Positions 6,234 to 15,886 of a stretch of 24,063 bases of DNA are shown piece by piece (within the stretch, counting starts at the first letter, position 1; the number at the start of each line of letters is the position of its first letter). The notes beneath the pieces were generated by a model. It saw only the letters and a list, made by a program, of their open reading frames with translations. It was not told the DNA's origin and did no database searches. Both the position numbers and the translations under genes were made by a program. Origin of the DNA: Oscillospiraceae bacterium (lineage in GTDB: Bacteria; Bacillota; Clostridia; Christensenellales; Aristaeellaceae); contig JAITDK010000135.1 of NCBI GenBank assembly GCA_031282605.1, forward strand, positions 1-24,063, written 5' to 3'.

Positions 6234-7583
6234 TTAGGCGCGCAGTTCGGCGGGATCGAACGCTATAGTCGCCTCGGCCGCGTTCATCGGCATGAACCGG
6301 GATCGCGCGTTCAGGTTCAAGTCCGGAACGCCTGACCTGAACTGGGACGCCATATTCAGCAGTCCGCGATCCGGTTCCTGATTGATCAAGTCGTTCGACG
6401 CCATTGATCCGGCCACGTCGTACGACATCGGGTTGCGTTTCTCCGGCGCCGTTATCTGCGCTATGCCCGCTATAGCAATCCGCTCGTTTATCTCATCCTG
6501 CTTCTTAATCAGCATATCAAACAATTCGATATTCTTGCTGATGCGCTCGTCGCTGGGCGCCCTGTCGTGCGCGCCCCGCGCCATGTTCAGCGCCATCGGT
6601 ATGTTCCCCACATGGAAGAACGCCATCGACGCTATGTCGTACGGCAGCGCGCCCCACGCGTCCGCCTCGCAGATGTAGCTGGCCGTGCGCGTGCGGATCT
6701 TCAGTATCTTGTCTACCAGGAACAGCACGCCGTACCAATCCTCCTGGCGGTAGAGCATCTTGGCCATCTCGATATACGGCTCGCGCAGGAAGGGCGCCTC
6801 GCCGATCGCCTTCCAGTAATACTCCATCGCTGCGCTGGTCTGGCCCAAGTTTTCATAGCACCGACCGATATACCGCATCGACGCGCAGCGCTCCTCTTTC
6901 CAGGTAGCGCTGGGCAGCGCGAGATGCTTCTTCAGCGTGTCTATGCAGTCCTGCCAGCGGCGGTAGAACATATACTCGCGACCCAGGTAATGGATGTTGC
7001 GGTCGTTCTCGGGACTTTCGGCCGCCGCCATCTCCAGCAGGGGCAGGTATGAACCGCGGCTCTTGGCCGGATCGGGGTGATGATCCAGCTGCATTCCGGG
7101 CAGCGACACGAATACATGCTTCTCCGAACCCCTGTACCGCAGGATCTCATGCACCGGATATGACCATTCAAAGTCGCGGTTGACATGGATCTTATCATAC
7201 AGGAATACCGTTCCCTCGGTGCCGTCGGGATTGAAGCTCCACGTGTAACGGTAGCGGCCTTGTATCGCGTCCGGCGTCCAATGCTTCTCAACGACATCGC
7301 GCCAGCCTTTGTGCAGAACTTCGTCGAAGTCCGTGCAGATGCAGATATCCGCCTCGGGCGGCACCAGCTTTAGCGACTCGTTGCGCGCGACGTCGAACCG
7401 CCACGGGCTAATCTCCTTGACCGCGACGTGGCAGCCCAGCTCGCGCAGACGTTCCGCGGTTCCGTCAGTGGATCCGGTATCCAGCACGACTATCCAGTCG
7501 GCTTCCTTCATGGATTCATACCACTGGTCTACAAAGTTGATCTCGTTCTTCGCAATCGCGTAAACGCAAACCTTCCAGCGCAT
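6234..7583 (-). CDS. GT2-family glycosyltransferase with C-terminal TPR-like region
   Basis: This 449-residue protein has no signal peptide. The N-terminal GT-A domain reads VCVYAIAKNE (start of the Rossmann-like fold), VVLDTGSTDGT (33-42, nucleotide-sugar binding) and ICTDFDEVL with the DXD-type metal motif at 85-88, followed by an acceptor region containing PVHEIL. From about residue 185 the protein is helical with TPR-like spacing (IHYLGREYMFYRRWQDCIDTLKKHL, RYIGRCYENLGQTSAAMEYYWKAI, PYIEMAKMLYRQEDWYGVL, ASMAFFHVGNIPMALNMA). Relatives with this architecture add sugars to surface glycans or proteins; donor and acceptor are unknown. ATG 7583 follows GGGAGGCG. The last 60 or so residues are low in recognisable pattern. 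No other glycan genes adjoin it. Confidence 0.88.
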   Translation of the reverse strand: MRWKVCVYAIAKNEINFVDQWYESMKEADWIVVLDTGSTDGTAERLRELGCHVAVKEISPWRFDVARNESLKLVPPEADICICTDFDEVLHKGWRDVVEKHWTPDAIQGRYRYTWSFNPDGTEGTVFLYDKIHVNRDFEWSYPVHEILRYRGSEKHVFVSLPGMQLDHHPDPAKSRGSYLPLLEMAAAESPENDRNIHYLGREYMFYRRWQDCIDTLKKHLALPSATWKEERCASMRYIGRCYENLGQTSAAMEYYWKAIGEAPFLREPYIEMAKMLYRQEDWYGVLFLVDKILKIRTRTASYICEADAWGALPYDIASMAFFHVGNIPMALNMARGAHDRAPSDERISKNIELFDMLIKKQDEINERIAIAGIAQITAPEKRNPMSYDVAGSMASNDLINQEPDRGLLNMASQFRSGVPDLNLNARSRFMPMNAAEATIAFDPAELRA

Positions 7584-7721
7584 CGACTCGCCTCCCGCTG
7601 TTTCTAAGGATGAAGGCTCGGATTCTACCTTTTAGTACCAAACCCTCAGCCGCTAATCCTTCGCTGGCTCAATCATATGCGCGCGGTGGACTGAAAATGA
7701 TTTGCGAACGCTTATTCCGCC

Positions 7722-7751
7722 TTGACGCGGGGTGTATAAATAATGTAGAAT
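7722..7751 (+). promoter_or_regulatory. Candidate promoter of the acyltransferase-like gene
   Basis: TTGACG (7722-7727) and TAGAAT (7746-7751) are separated by 18 bases in an AT-rich patch that otherwise falls inside the longest possible reading frame of the next gene. If real, transcription starts near 7758, which excludes the upstream starts at 7610 and 7697 and supports the TTG at 7787. Confidence 0.4.
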
Positions 7752-7786
7752 TAGCATTGCGGTTATGCTTTAGAGGTGAGTCGCCT

Positions 7787-8503
7787 TTGTCTTCCAGTAT
7801 AGAGCCGGAGTTTCAATCCGGCGGAACGTCCGGTTTTCAGGGCGGTTTCTACAAGGCTTTGCGATGGCTCGTGCGGATATTCGGACCGAAGGTAAAGGCG
7901 CCTCCGCGCGAGGCGTTCCCGGAACCGGCGGTCTTTGTCTGTCACCATCACAATATGCGCGGGCCGATCGCGACGATGGCCTGGACGCCTGTGCCGTTGC
8001 ACCCTTGGGCGCTCGCCGTGTTCTTCGAGCCTAAGGAACTGGCACGGCATTTCGGCGGATTCACGTTCTCGCAGCGGCTTGGTTGGCCCAGACCTCTGGC
8101 GTCGGTCGCCGCGCGGTTGTTCAGCGCGCCTGTGGCGCTGCTGATGCGCAGCATGTATGCGGTTCCTGTGTACCGCAAGTCGATAGGGAGCATCAAGACG
8201 ATGCGCTTGAGCGTGGAAATGCTGCTGCGCGGCGAGTCGATCATCGTTTATCCGGACATAGACTACGACAGCGACGACGCGAGGCTGGGCGAGATGTATA
8301 GAGGATTCCTGCTGCTGGAGCGGTTCTACCGCGAGAGGACGGGCCAGCACCTGCCGTTTACGCCGCTGTATTACGACTTGAGGGGGAAGTCGCTCCGGCT
8401 GGGCGAGCCTGTGCTATTCCCCGACGGCGATATGCGCGAACATATGGATGAGATGGGCGCAAGGATTCGCGGCGCGGTGAACGCGCTGGCGAAGGATAAC
8501 TAA
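7787..8503 (+). CDS. Lysophospholipid acyltransferase-like protein (PlsC superfamily, atypical)
   Basis: This is a protein of about 238 residues (297 if the ATG at 7610 is used). It resembles PlsC-type acyltransferases, which transfer acyl chains to lysophospholipids at the membrane: VFVCHHHNMRGPIA at the place of the NHxxxxD motif, VPVYRKSIGSIKTMRLSVEMLLRGESIIVYPD at the FPEG region, and a late TPLYYDLRGKSLRLGEPVLF. The catalytic Asp of HX4D is replaced by Gly (HHNMRG), and FPEG reads YPDI. I recall a clostridial subfamily with a similar NHxxxxGP motif. Start choice: AGAGGTGA (7772-7779) sits seven bases before TTG 7787, and a candidate promoter lies just upstream; ATG 7610 has no spaced ribosome binding site. 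The stop overlaps the convergent CBM9 gene by four bases. Confidence 0.65.
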   Translation: MSSSIEPEFQSGGTSGFQGGFYKALRWLVRIFGPKVKAPPREAFPEPAVFVCHHHNMRGPIATMAWTPVPLHPWALAVFFEPKELARHFGGFTFSQRLGWPRPLASVAARLFSAPVALLMRSMYAVPVYRKSIGSIKTMRLSVEMLLRGESIIVYPDIDYDSDDARLGEMYRGFLLLERFYRERTGQHLPFTPLYYDLRGKSLRLGEPVLFPDGDMREHMDEMGARIRGAVNALAKDN

Positions 8504-9138
8504 ACGAACTGGATATATCCGAACCGATACGGATCGTGGAACGTCCCGCTCCATGTCGGCGACCAGGCGGTAAACTCTGCGCCGCCGTCGTGTTCGGCGC
8601 CGCGGTCGATGCGGTAGAAGTTGATCGGCATCCGCGCGCCAGGGGCGGGCTTCAGTTCCAGGCTGGCGAACGGGATCGACCATACCGACGAGAGACGCTT
8701 CGACTGCTCGTCGTATATCGTCGCGCTGTCCCAATCAACGTCCCACGACGTATCGGTGCGGAACTTGCGGTTTTGATTGTCATACGTTATGTTCGCGTCG
8801 AAGCGCACGTTTCGCGGACTGACCTCCAGTTCCTTGTATTCGGTCAGTTTGCCGGCGTCGTCGTAGAATACCTCGAACACATCCTGCGTCCATATGGTCT
8901 CGTCGTGAGATGTGTAATCCGACACCCACGCCGGGTCTTCGCCATCGAAGCGTATGAACCACAACCGCGCCGCCGGGTCATACGCGGTTTGGATAGACGT
9001 GGCGTAGCGCGGCGGCTCGCCGGTCGTTACATTGCGCAGCGAATGGATGGGCAAGGCTTGCCATTGTTCGAATGTAGGCGCGCCGCCGCTCGTCGTGATG
9101 GGCGGGCATTGCAGTACGGGGCGTTCGCTGTTAGGCAT
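8500..9138 (-). CDS. CBM9-like carbohydrate-binding protein without signal peptide
   Basis: The whole 212-residue protein looks like one family-9-like carbohydrate-binding (DOMON-fold) module. It contains an aromatic RLWFIRFDGEDPAWVSDYT strand pair, TIWTQDVFEVFYDDAG, YKELEVSPRNVRFDA, SSVWSIPFASLEL, INFYRIDRG and the closing AWSPTWSGTFHDPYRFGYIQFV. In enzymes this module binds sugar ends; alone it is often annotated simply as CBM9-like. There is no signal peptide or catalytic domain, so the protein is apparently cytoplasmic. ATG 9138 follows a perfect AAGGAGG, so the longer frame to 9243 is rejected. The ttcA-dut gene is divergent, 60 bases away. Confidence 0.82.
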   Translation of the reverse strand: MPNSERPVLQCPPITTSGGAPTFEQWQALPIHSLRNVTTGEPPRYATSIQTAYDPAARLWFIRFDGEDPAWVSDYTSHDETIWTQDVFEVFYDDAGKLTEYKELEVSPRNVRFDANITYDNQNRKFRTDTSWDVDWDSATIYDEQSKRLSSVWSIPFASLELKPAPGARMPINFYRIDRGAEHDGGAEFTAWSPTWSGTFHDPYRFGYIQFV

Positions 9139-9198
9139 AGTCGATCCTCCTTGAATTACGGCTTCATTATGCAAGACATTACCACAGGCAGGTGCGTT

Positions 9199-10605
9199 AT
9201 GCAATCTCCTACTGATCAAATATCGGGACAAACGTCCGGGCAAACGCCTGAACAGCCGTCGTTCCGCGCGCTGATGGAGCGCGATATATTCAAGACGCGG
9301 CGCAAGACGCTATGGACCCCCCTCATGCACGCGATACGCGACTATCAGCTGATCCAGCCCGGCGACCGGATTGCGGTATGCGTATCCGGCGGGAAGGATT
9401 CAAACCTGCTGGCCGTGCTGATGGGGATGCTTGAACGCGTAACCAGCGTCCCGTTCACCGTGAAGTATCTGACGATGGATCCGGGATACATGCCCGAGGA
9501 TCGTGCGCTGCTCGAGTCTAACGCCCGGAGGCTGGCGCTGCCGATAAGTATATTCAATACCGACCTGTTCGAGGTTGTGCGCAAGGCGGGTCCGGGACAC
9601 TGCTACCTATGCGCGAGGATGCGCCGCGGGCATCTGTATAAGCAGGCGCAGGCGATGGGATGCAACAAGATCGCGCTGGCGCACCACTACAACGACGCGG
9701 TCGAGACGGTGCTGATGGGGCTGCTGTACGGCGCACAGGTGCAGACGATGATGCCCAAACTGCGCAGCAAGAATTACCCCGGCATGGAGCTGATCCGCCC
9801 GCTCTACCTGGTGCGCGAGCAGGACGTGCTCGCCTGGCGGGAACGGCACGGCTTGACGTTCCTGCGCTGCGGCTGCCCGCTGAACGACTGCCCGATCGAT
9901 CCGTTGAACCCGGCGAACCACAACGCGTCCAAGCGGGGCGAGACCAAACGCCTGATCGCTCAGATAAAAAAGACCCACCCGGCGGTCGAGCAGTGCATAT
10001 TCAAGGCGGTGCATCAAGTCAACCTGAACACGCTGCCCGGATATATTAAGGACGGGAAACCGCGGAGATTCACCGATACGTATGGGGATGATACAGGTAT
10101 GAATGAACCCGTACAGCTCAAGTTTGCCAAGCTGCGGCCTGGCGCGGTGATACCGGCCAAGCGCGCTGAGGACGCGGGTTGGGATATATACGCCTGCACC
10201 GACGGCGAACCGGTGCGGATCGAGCCGGGCGAAACCAAGCTGATCCCGACCGGGATCGCGAGCGCGTTCGGCGCGGAGTGGTACATTCAGCTGCAGGAAC
10301 GCGGGTCGATGGGCGCGAAGGGCGTCGCGGTGCGCGGCGGGGTGATCGACAGCGGCTTCCGGGGGGAGTGGTTGGTCGGGCTGACGAACCATAACAACCT
10401 GCCGCTAGTTATCTCGGACGAGGCGCGGCGGCAAGAGTGGTCAAGCGTTGGCGAGGCGCTGATATTCCTGCCCATTGAGAAGGCGATTTGTCAGGCGGTG
10501 GTGCTGCCGGTGCCGGAGGCGGCTGCGACGGAGGTTTCGTTGGAAGAGTTGCGAGGGATTCCGTCGAAACGCGGCTGCGGTATGCTAGGGAGCAGCAAGA
10601 AGTGA
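9199..10605 (+). CDS. ttcA-dut: TtcA-type tRNA 2-thiocytidine synthetase fused to dUTPase
   Basis: This is one uninterrupted 468-residue ORF with two enzymes. Residues 1-300 are a TtcA-type PP-loop protein: SGGKDS (63-68, ATP), CYLC (135-138) and CGC (224-226), the Cys set expected to hold the iron-sulfur cluster, plus KIALAHHYNDAVET. It should thiolate C32 of some tRNAs. Residues 301-468 are a trimeric-type dUTPase: motif 1 AGWDIYA (326-332), motif 2 ERGSMGAKG (from 367), motif 3 GVIDSGFRGEW with catalytic Asp384, motif 4 KAICQAVVLPVP and the glycine-rich motif 5 RGCGMLGSS. It should convert dUTP to dUMP. ATG 9199 follows GGCAGGTG. At the junction, ATG 10099 is preceded by GGGGAT at 10084-10089, so a separate dUTPase could also be made by internal initiation. 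Both domains look intact, and there is almost no linker. Confidence 0.88.
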   Translation: MQSPTDQISGQTSGQTPEQPSFRALMERDIFKTRRKTLWTPLMHAIRDYQLIQPGDRIAVCVSGGKDSNLLAVLMGMLERVTSVPFTVKYLTMDPGYMPEDRALLESNARRLALPISIFNTDLFEVVRKAGPGHCYLCARMRRGHLYKQAQAMGCNKIALAHHYNDAVETVLMGLLYGAQVQTMMPKLRSKNYPGMELIRPLYLVREQDVLAWRERHGLTFLRCGCPLNDCPIDPLNPANHNASKRGETKRLIAQIKKTHPAVEQCIFKAVHQVNLNTLPGYIKDGKPRRFTDTYGDDTGMNEPVQLKFAKLRPGAVIPAKRAEDAGWDIYACTDGEPVRIEPGETKLIPTGIASAFGAEWYIQLQERGSMGAKGVAVRGGVIDSGFRGEWLVGLTNHNNLPLVISDEARRQEWSSVGEALIFLPIEKAICQAVVLPVPEAAATEVSLEELRGIPSKRGCGMLGSSKK

Positions 10606-10640
10606 AATCATCTGTTCCGGCAAAATATGTCGGCGCTTAA

Positions 10641-10679
10641 AAAATACTGCTTGACGCGCGGATTTTGCGCGTCAAGCAG
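10641..10679 (-). terminator. Terminator after the substrate-binding protein gene
   Basis: A perfect 13-bp stem CTGCTTGACGCGC/GCGCGTCAAGCAG (10647-10659 and 10667-10679) is followed on the minus strand by TATTTTTTAAG, a good T tract. It is 34 bases past the minus-strand stop and also lies downstream of the plus-strand ttcA-dut stop, where it lacks a T tract. Confidence 0.85.
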
Positions 10680-10712
10680 CGTAACGTCAGTTCGGCGCGG
10701 TTATGCTGAACC

Positions 10713-12461
10713 CTACTCCGCTTCCAATTGGGTGATAACGATCATCCGGTACGCCTCCGCGACTAGATCGTGGCCGGTTGATATGTAAGTATTACGTACT
10801 CTCGCGCTGACGAGCAGGTAATCGTGCCGCCGATACAGCGGTATCATAGGCAGTTCCAGGTATAATTGCTGGAACAATCCCTCGTACACCATCGACTGCC
10901 GCTCCGGCGTAGATTCCAGCGCAGCCCACATAAAGAACCTTTCCAGCCCATCGCTGTCGTACCCGGACACATTCAGCGGACTCGGTCCGCCGAACAGCCC
11001 AGCCGCAGCTGCCGCCGAGGTAGGCAGTTTGCGCGCCATCAGATACATGTCGCACTCGCCAGCCTCCACACGCTCGATCAGCGTTATCAGCGGCACGCTC
11101 TCAACAGTCAGGGTTATGCCGGCAAAAGAACAATAATACTGCAGTTCCTGTATAAACGCATCCGCGATAGGATTCTCCTGAGCCGCGGTAAACGTCAGCT
11201 CGAACGGCTGTCCATCCTTGGAGCGGCGTCCGTCATCGCCGCGCACCCATCCCGCCGCTTCCAGCAACTCGATCGATTTATCCGAGTTATAAGGATACAG
11301 TTCACCCAAAACATCACTGGCAGTGCCGAACGAGTCGAACAGTATCATGCCTGGCAGCGATCCGAAGCGTTCCAGCGTTTCTGCCTCTACGCTCCAGCGC
11401 CGCAAGCCATGGGCGAACGCCTGACGCACACGGGCGTCAGAGAACAGCGGTCCGTCCATGTCCATTCCAACGTAGCCGAACGTGTCGCCTTCGTACTCGT
11501 ACATGCTCACAAAACCCTTCCCATCCGCGAACAGTCTGTCAATCTGATCGAAGCTGGGATAGCAGAAGGCGATATCAATGTCCCCATTCAGCATGGCGTC
11601 ATACTCCTCGCCAACGGGAACGACGGCCAGCTCTATATACTCCGTGCTAGGCTTGGCGCGCCAGTAATCCGCGTTAGCGATGAATCGCGCGCGCTCGCCC
11701 GCCTCGAAGGATTCCAAATCGTACTGCCCATACGCGGCCAGCGAAGCGTCGGCGGCCTTGACCTCGGCCAGGCGCTCTTGATAGAATGACTGGCTGGCCT
11801 CCGGCACCGCCCCCATACCCTCCGGGCGGATCATGCTGCCGTAGTGGGCTACACGCAGCGCAGGCAGGGTAAACAGCGCGGCGGCGCTGGCGTTCGGCCT
11901 AGTCAATGTCACCGAAAACGACGTGTTTGACAATACCTGGAAACCAACGACCACGTCTGCGGTTCCTTCAATGTATTCGTCCAGTCCCTGAATCGACAGC
12001 GTCGACAGGTCGCGGTTGCCGTCGAAACCTGGCATAGTCACCAGATACAGCGTGTTGACGCAGTCCTCCGCCGAGACCAGCGCGGCGTCGGAGTAACGCG
12101 CGGGTTTTAATGAAAACGTGTATGTCAGCCCGTCCGGCGACACGCTGACGCCGGCCATGCCGTCGCCCCACTTGCCGTATTCATCCAGAAACACCCATTC
12201 GTCGTACATCAACCCCGCCGCATATGTGTCGCCCTGGGTTTCGGCGAACAGCGGGTTAAGTGTGCCGTACAGGTCGGTCACGCCGAAAATAATCGTATCG
12301 GTGCGTTCGCGAGCGTTGGCGGGCAGCATGTCCAGCGTCTGCGCGAGCGACTTGGATACGGTCATGCTAATAGGGCCGTCGGCTATCGCGCCGCACGCGG
12401 ACAGCAACAAGGCGGCCGCCGCCACATATGACAGCGCGCGCTTAATGATTCGATTGGTCAT
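10713..12461 (-). CDS. ABC transporter substrate-binding lipoprotein, oligopeptide (SBP_bac_5) type
   Basis: The 582-residue exported lipoprotein has a signal peptide with basic start (NRIIKR), hydrophobic core and lipobox LSAC (Cys23), so it should be anchored outside the membrane. The mature part has the family-5 pattern: IIFGVTDLYGTLNPLFAET, YDEWVFLDEYGKW, VSPDGLTYTFSLKPARYSDAALVSAEDC, NGDIDIAFCYP, DARVRQAFAHGL, YPYNSDKSIELLEAAGW and PMIPLYRRHDYL. Such proteins deliver peptides, nickel or other small ligands to an Opp/Dpp permease. No permease or ATPase gene is adjacent, so its partners must be elsewhere. The ATG overlaps the yhaM stop (ATGA), and its AGGAGGCG ribosome binding site lies inside the yhaM end, implying coupled translation. 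Confidence 0.9.
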   Translation of the reverse strand: MTNRIIKRALSYVAAAALLLSACGAIADGPISMTVSKSLAQTLDMLPANARERTDTIIFGVTDLYGTLNPLFAETQGDTYAAGLMYDEWVFLDEYGKWGDGMAGVSVSPDGLTYTFSLKPARYSDAALVSAEDCVNTLYLVTMPGFDGNRDLSTLSIQGLDEYIEGTADVVVGFQVLSNTSFSVTLTRPNASAAALFTLPALRVAHYGSMIRPEGMGAVPEASQSFYQERLAEVKAADASLAAYGQYDLESFEAGERARFIANADYWRAKPSTEYIELAVVPVGEEYDAMLNGDIDIAFCYPSFDQIDRLFADGKGFVSMYEYEGDTFGYVGMDMDGPLFSDARVRQAFAHGLRRWSVEAETLERFGSLPGMILFDSFGTASDVLGELYPYNSDKSIELLEAAGWVRGDDGRRSKDGQPFELTFTAAQENPIADAFIQELQYYCSFAGITLTVESVPLITLIERVEAGECDMYLMARKLPTSAAAAAGLFGGPSPLNVSGYDSDGLERFFMWAALESTPERQSMVYEGLFQQLYLELPMIPLYRRHDYLLVSARVRNTYISTGHDLVAEAYRMIVITQLEAE

Positions 12462-13591
12462 GGTTTGGACGCCTCCTTGAGTTCGACCGCTCCAGGCTCA
12501 CGGTCGATACGGTACAGCCGCCTGTCCAGCGACCATATCTTCTCTGAGAAACCGCCGGGCTTGAGCCTGGCGATGTTTCCGGACATCTCGTTTACCCGCG
12601 CGTCGGCCAGGTCGATGATGTGCAGTATCTCCGCCTCGAGGAACATTGGGCGGCGCGGGCTGCCGAACTCCGGCTCGCCGTGATGCGCCAGTATCATGTG
12701 CTGCAGCAGCAGCGTCTTCGTGCTGTCAACGCCGATACGCCTCGCGGCCAGCTCGATATCAACGACGCCGCGCACCAGGTGCCCTATTAGGTAACCATCC
12801 GCCGAGTATTCCTTGACAAGCCCCAGGTTGTCGCATGTAAGCTCGCTCAGCTTAGCCAGGTCGTGCGCGATCACTCCGGCCAGCAGCAGATCCTTATCCA
12901 ACACGGGGTATATATCGGCGAATGCTTTAGCCAGGCGCAGCATACCCACCGTATGATGCAGCAGTCCGCCGCGTTCGGCGTGGTGCAGCTTCAGCGCTGC
13001 GGGGACGGTCAGCAGCGCGTCGCCCGCGTTATCCAACAGCGCGCCCGTCAGTTCGCGCAGGTCTTTGTCAGTCATAGCGGCCACGGCGGCGCGGATCTCG
13101 GCGAGCATCGTCGCTGGGTTCTCCGGCGCGCATGGTATCAGCGCGTCGTAAGACACCTCGTCGCGTTCGGTCGTCAGGCGCATTTTATCCACGCGCATCT
13201 GCAGTTTGCCGTTGTACTCTAGTATCTGCGCTCTAACGAGCAGCACGGAGCCGACCTCGGGCGGCTCGGCCTGGTTATCCCACACCTTCGCGTTTATCTC
13301 GCCCGTTTTGTCGCAGAGCGTCATGTCCAGGTACTTCGATCCGTTAGATGAAGAGCGCTGTTCAGCCGCGCGCACGATTAGGAAGCCTTCGCCGCGCGTA
13401 TCCTTGACCATCTCGACCACCGGCACGAACGGTTCGATCGGGCCAGGCGTGCCGTTCGCGCGGTTCGGCGAGGCGTTCTGTCCCGCAACATGCTTTGGCG
13501 CTGCGGGGCGCTGCGGGGCGGGGGCGAACGGGTAAACGGGCGTGCTGTTGTTATCCTGAACAAAACCTGGGCGCAAGCCGGACTGAGGCAT
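12458..13591 (-). CDS. yhaM: YhaM-family 3'-5' exoribonuclease (OB fold plus HD domain)
   Basis: The 377-residue protein joins an OB-fold nucleic-acid-binding region (about 60-150: GEGFLIVRAAEQRSSSNGSKYLDMTLCDKTGEINAKVWD) to an HD phosphohydrolase domain. Metal ligands are visible as His203/His212-213 in LHHAERGGLLHHTVGM and the His243-Asp244 pair in GVIAHDLAKLSEL, with a later HMILAHHGEPEFGSP. YhaM degrades RNA and single-stranded DNA from the 3' end in the cytoplasm. It is longer than Bacillus YhaM because of a Pro/Ala-rich, probably disordered N-terminus of about 50 residues; an internal start after that stretch cannot be excluded. ATG 13591 has AAGGGA about 11 bases upstream. It is the first gene of an operon with the substrate-binding protein. 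Confidence 0.93.
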   Translation of the reverse strand: MPQSGLRPGFVQDNNSTPVYPFAPAPQRPAAPKHVAGQNASPNRANGTPGPIEPFVPVVEMVKDTRGEGFLIVRAAEQRSSSNGSKYLDMTLCDKTGEINAKVWDNQAEPPEVGSVLLVRAQILEYNGKLQMRVDKMRLTTERDEVSYDALIPCAPENPATMLAEIRAAVAAMTDKDLRELTGALLDNAGDALLTVPAALKLHHAERGGLLHHTVGMLRLAKAFADIYPVLDKDLLLAGVIAHDLAKLSELTCDNLGLVKEYSADGYLIGHLVRGVVDIELAARRIGVDSTKTLLLQHMILAHHGEPEFGSPRRPMFLEAEILHIIDLADARVNEMSGNIARLKPGGFSEKIWSLDRRLYRIDREPGAVELKEASKP

Positions 13592-13614
13592 GTATGATAC
13601 AGTCCCTTCAATAA

Positions 13615-13649
13615 AGTATAGGCGGAAGAAGGCAATTTGCTAAATTGCC
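13615..13649 (-). promoter_or_regulatory. Candidate yhaM promoter with overlapping palindrome
   Basis: On the minus strand a TATACT -10 (13620-13615) lies 24 bases before the yhaM ATG. The -35 is poor. A perfect palindrome GGCAATTT-GCT-AAATTGCC (13631-13649) sits where the -35 region should be, in the position of an operator. The identity of any regulator is unknown. Confidence 0.4.
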
Positions 13650-13761
13650 AGCTTATAACAAGACGGATGAGGGATGGACTTTCTTCCTTGTCGGCGAACG
13701 GGAGTTCGGCATGGGGGACGCGGTTCCCCCGTCACCCAGTCGGCAGCGGTAATTCCGTCGC

Positions 13762-13794
13762 AAACAAACAGGCCCGGCCTTCCGGCCAAGCCTG
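13762..13794 (-). terminator. fusA: fusA terminator
   Basis: On the minus strand an 11-bp stem with two G-T pairs (CAGGCTTGGCC/GGCCGGGCCTG, 13769-13794) closes a GGAA tetraloop and is followed by TTTGTTTG. It begins 20 bases after the fusA stop and ends the transcription/translation gene cluster; the usual tuf gene does not follow. Confidence 0.85.
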
Positions 13795-13813
13795 CTATAC
13801 CATTCCTGAATGC

Positions 13814-15886
<2,073 letters not shown>

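Noticed and set aside
8536..9198. N-terminal extension of the ttcA-dut frame
   Set aside because: It is antisense to the CBM9-like gene, Arg-rich and pattern-free; ATG 9199 has its own RBS and starts just before the conserved domain.
9607..10392. 261-codon minus-strand frame opposite ttcA-dut
   Set aside because: Shadow frame typical of GC-rich DNA; it crosses the domain junction and has no motif.
10866..11789. 307-codon plus-strand frame opposite the SBP gene
   Set aside because: Antisense to a lipoprotein with clear family motifs; composition Arg/Gln-rich and pattern-free.
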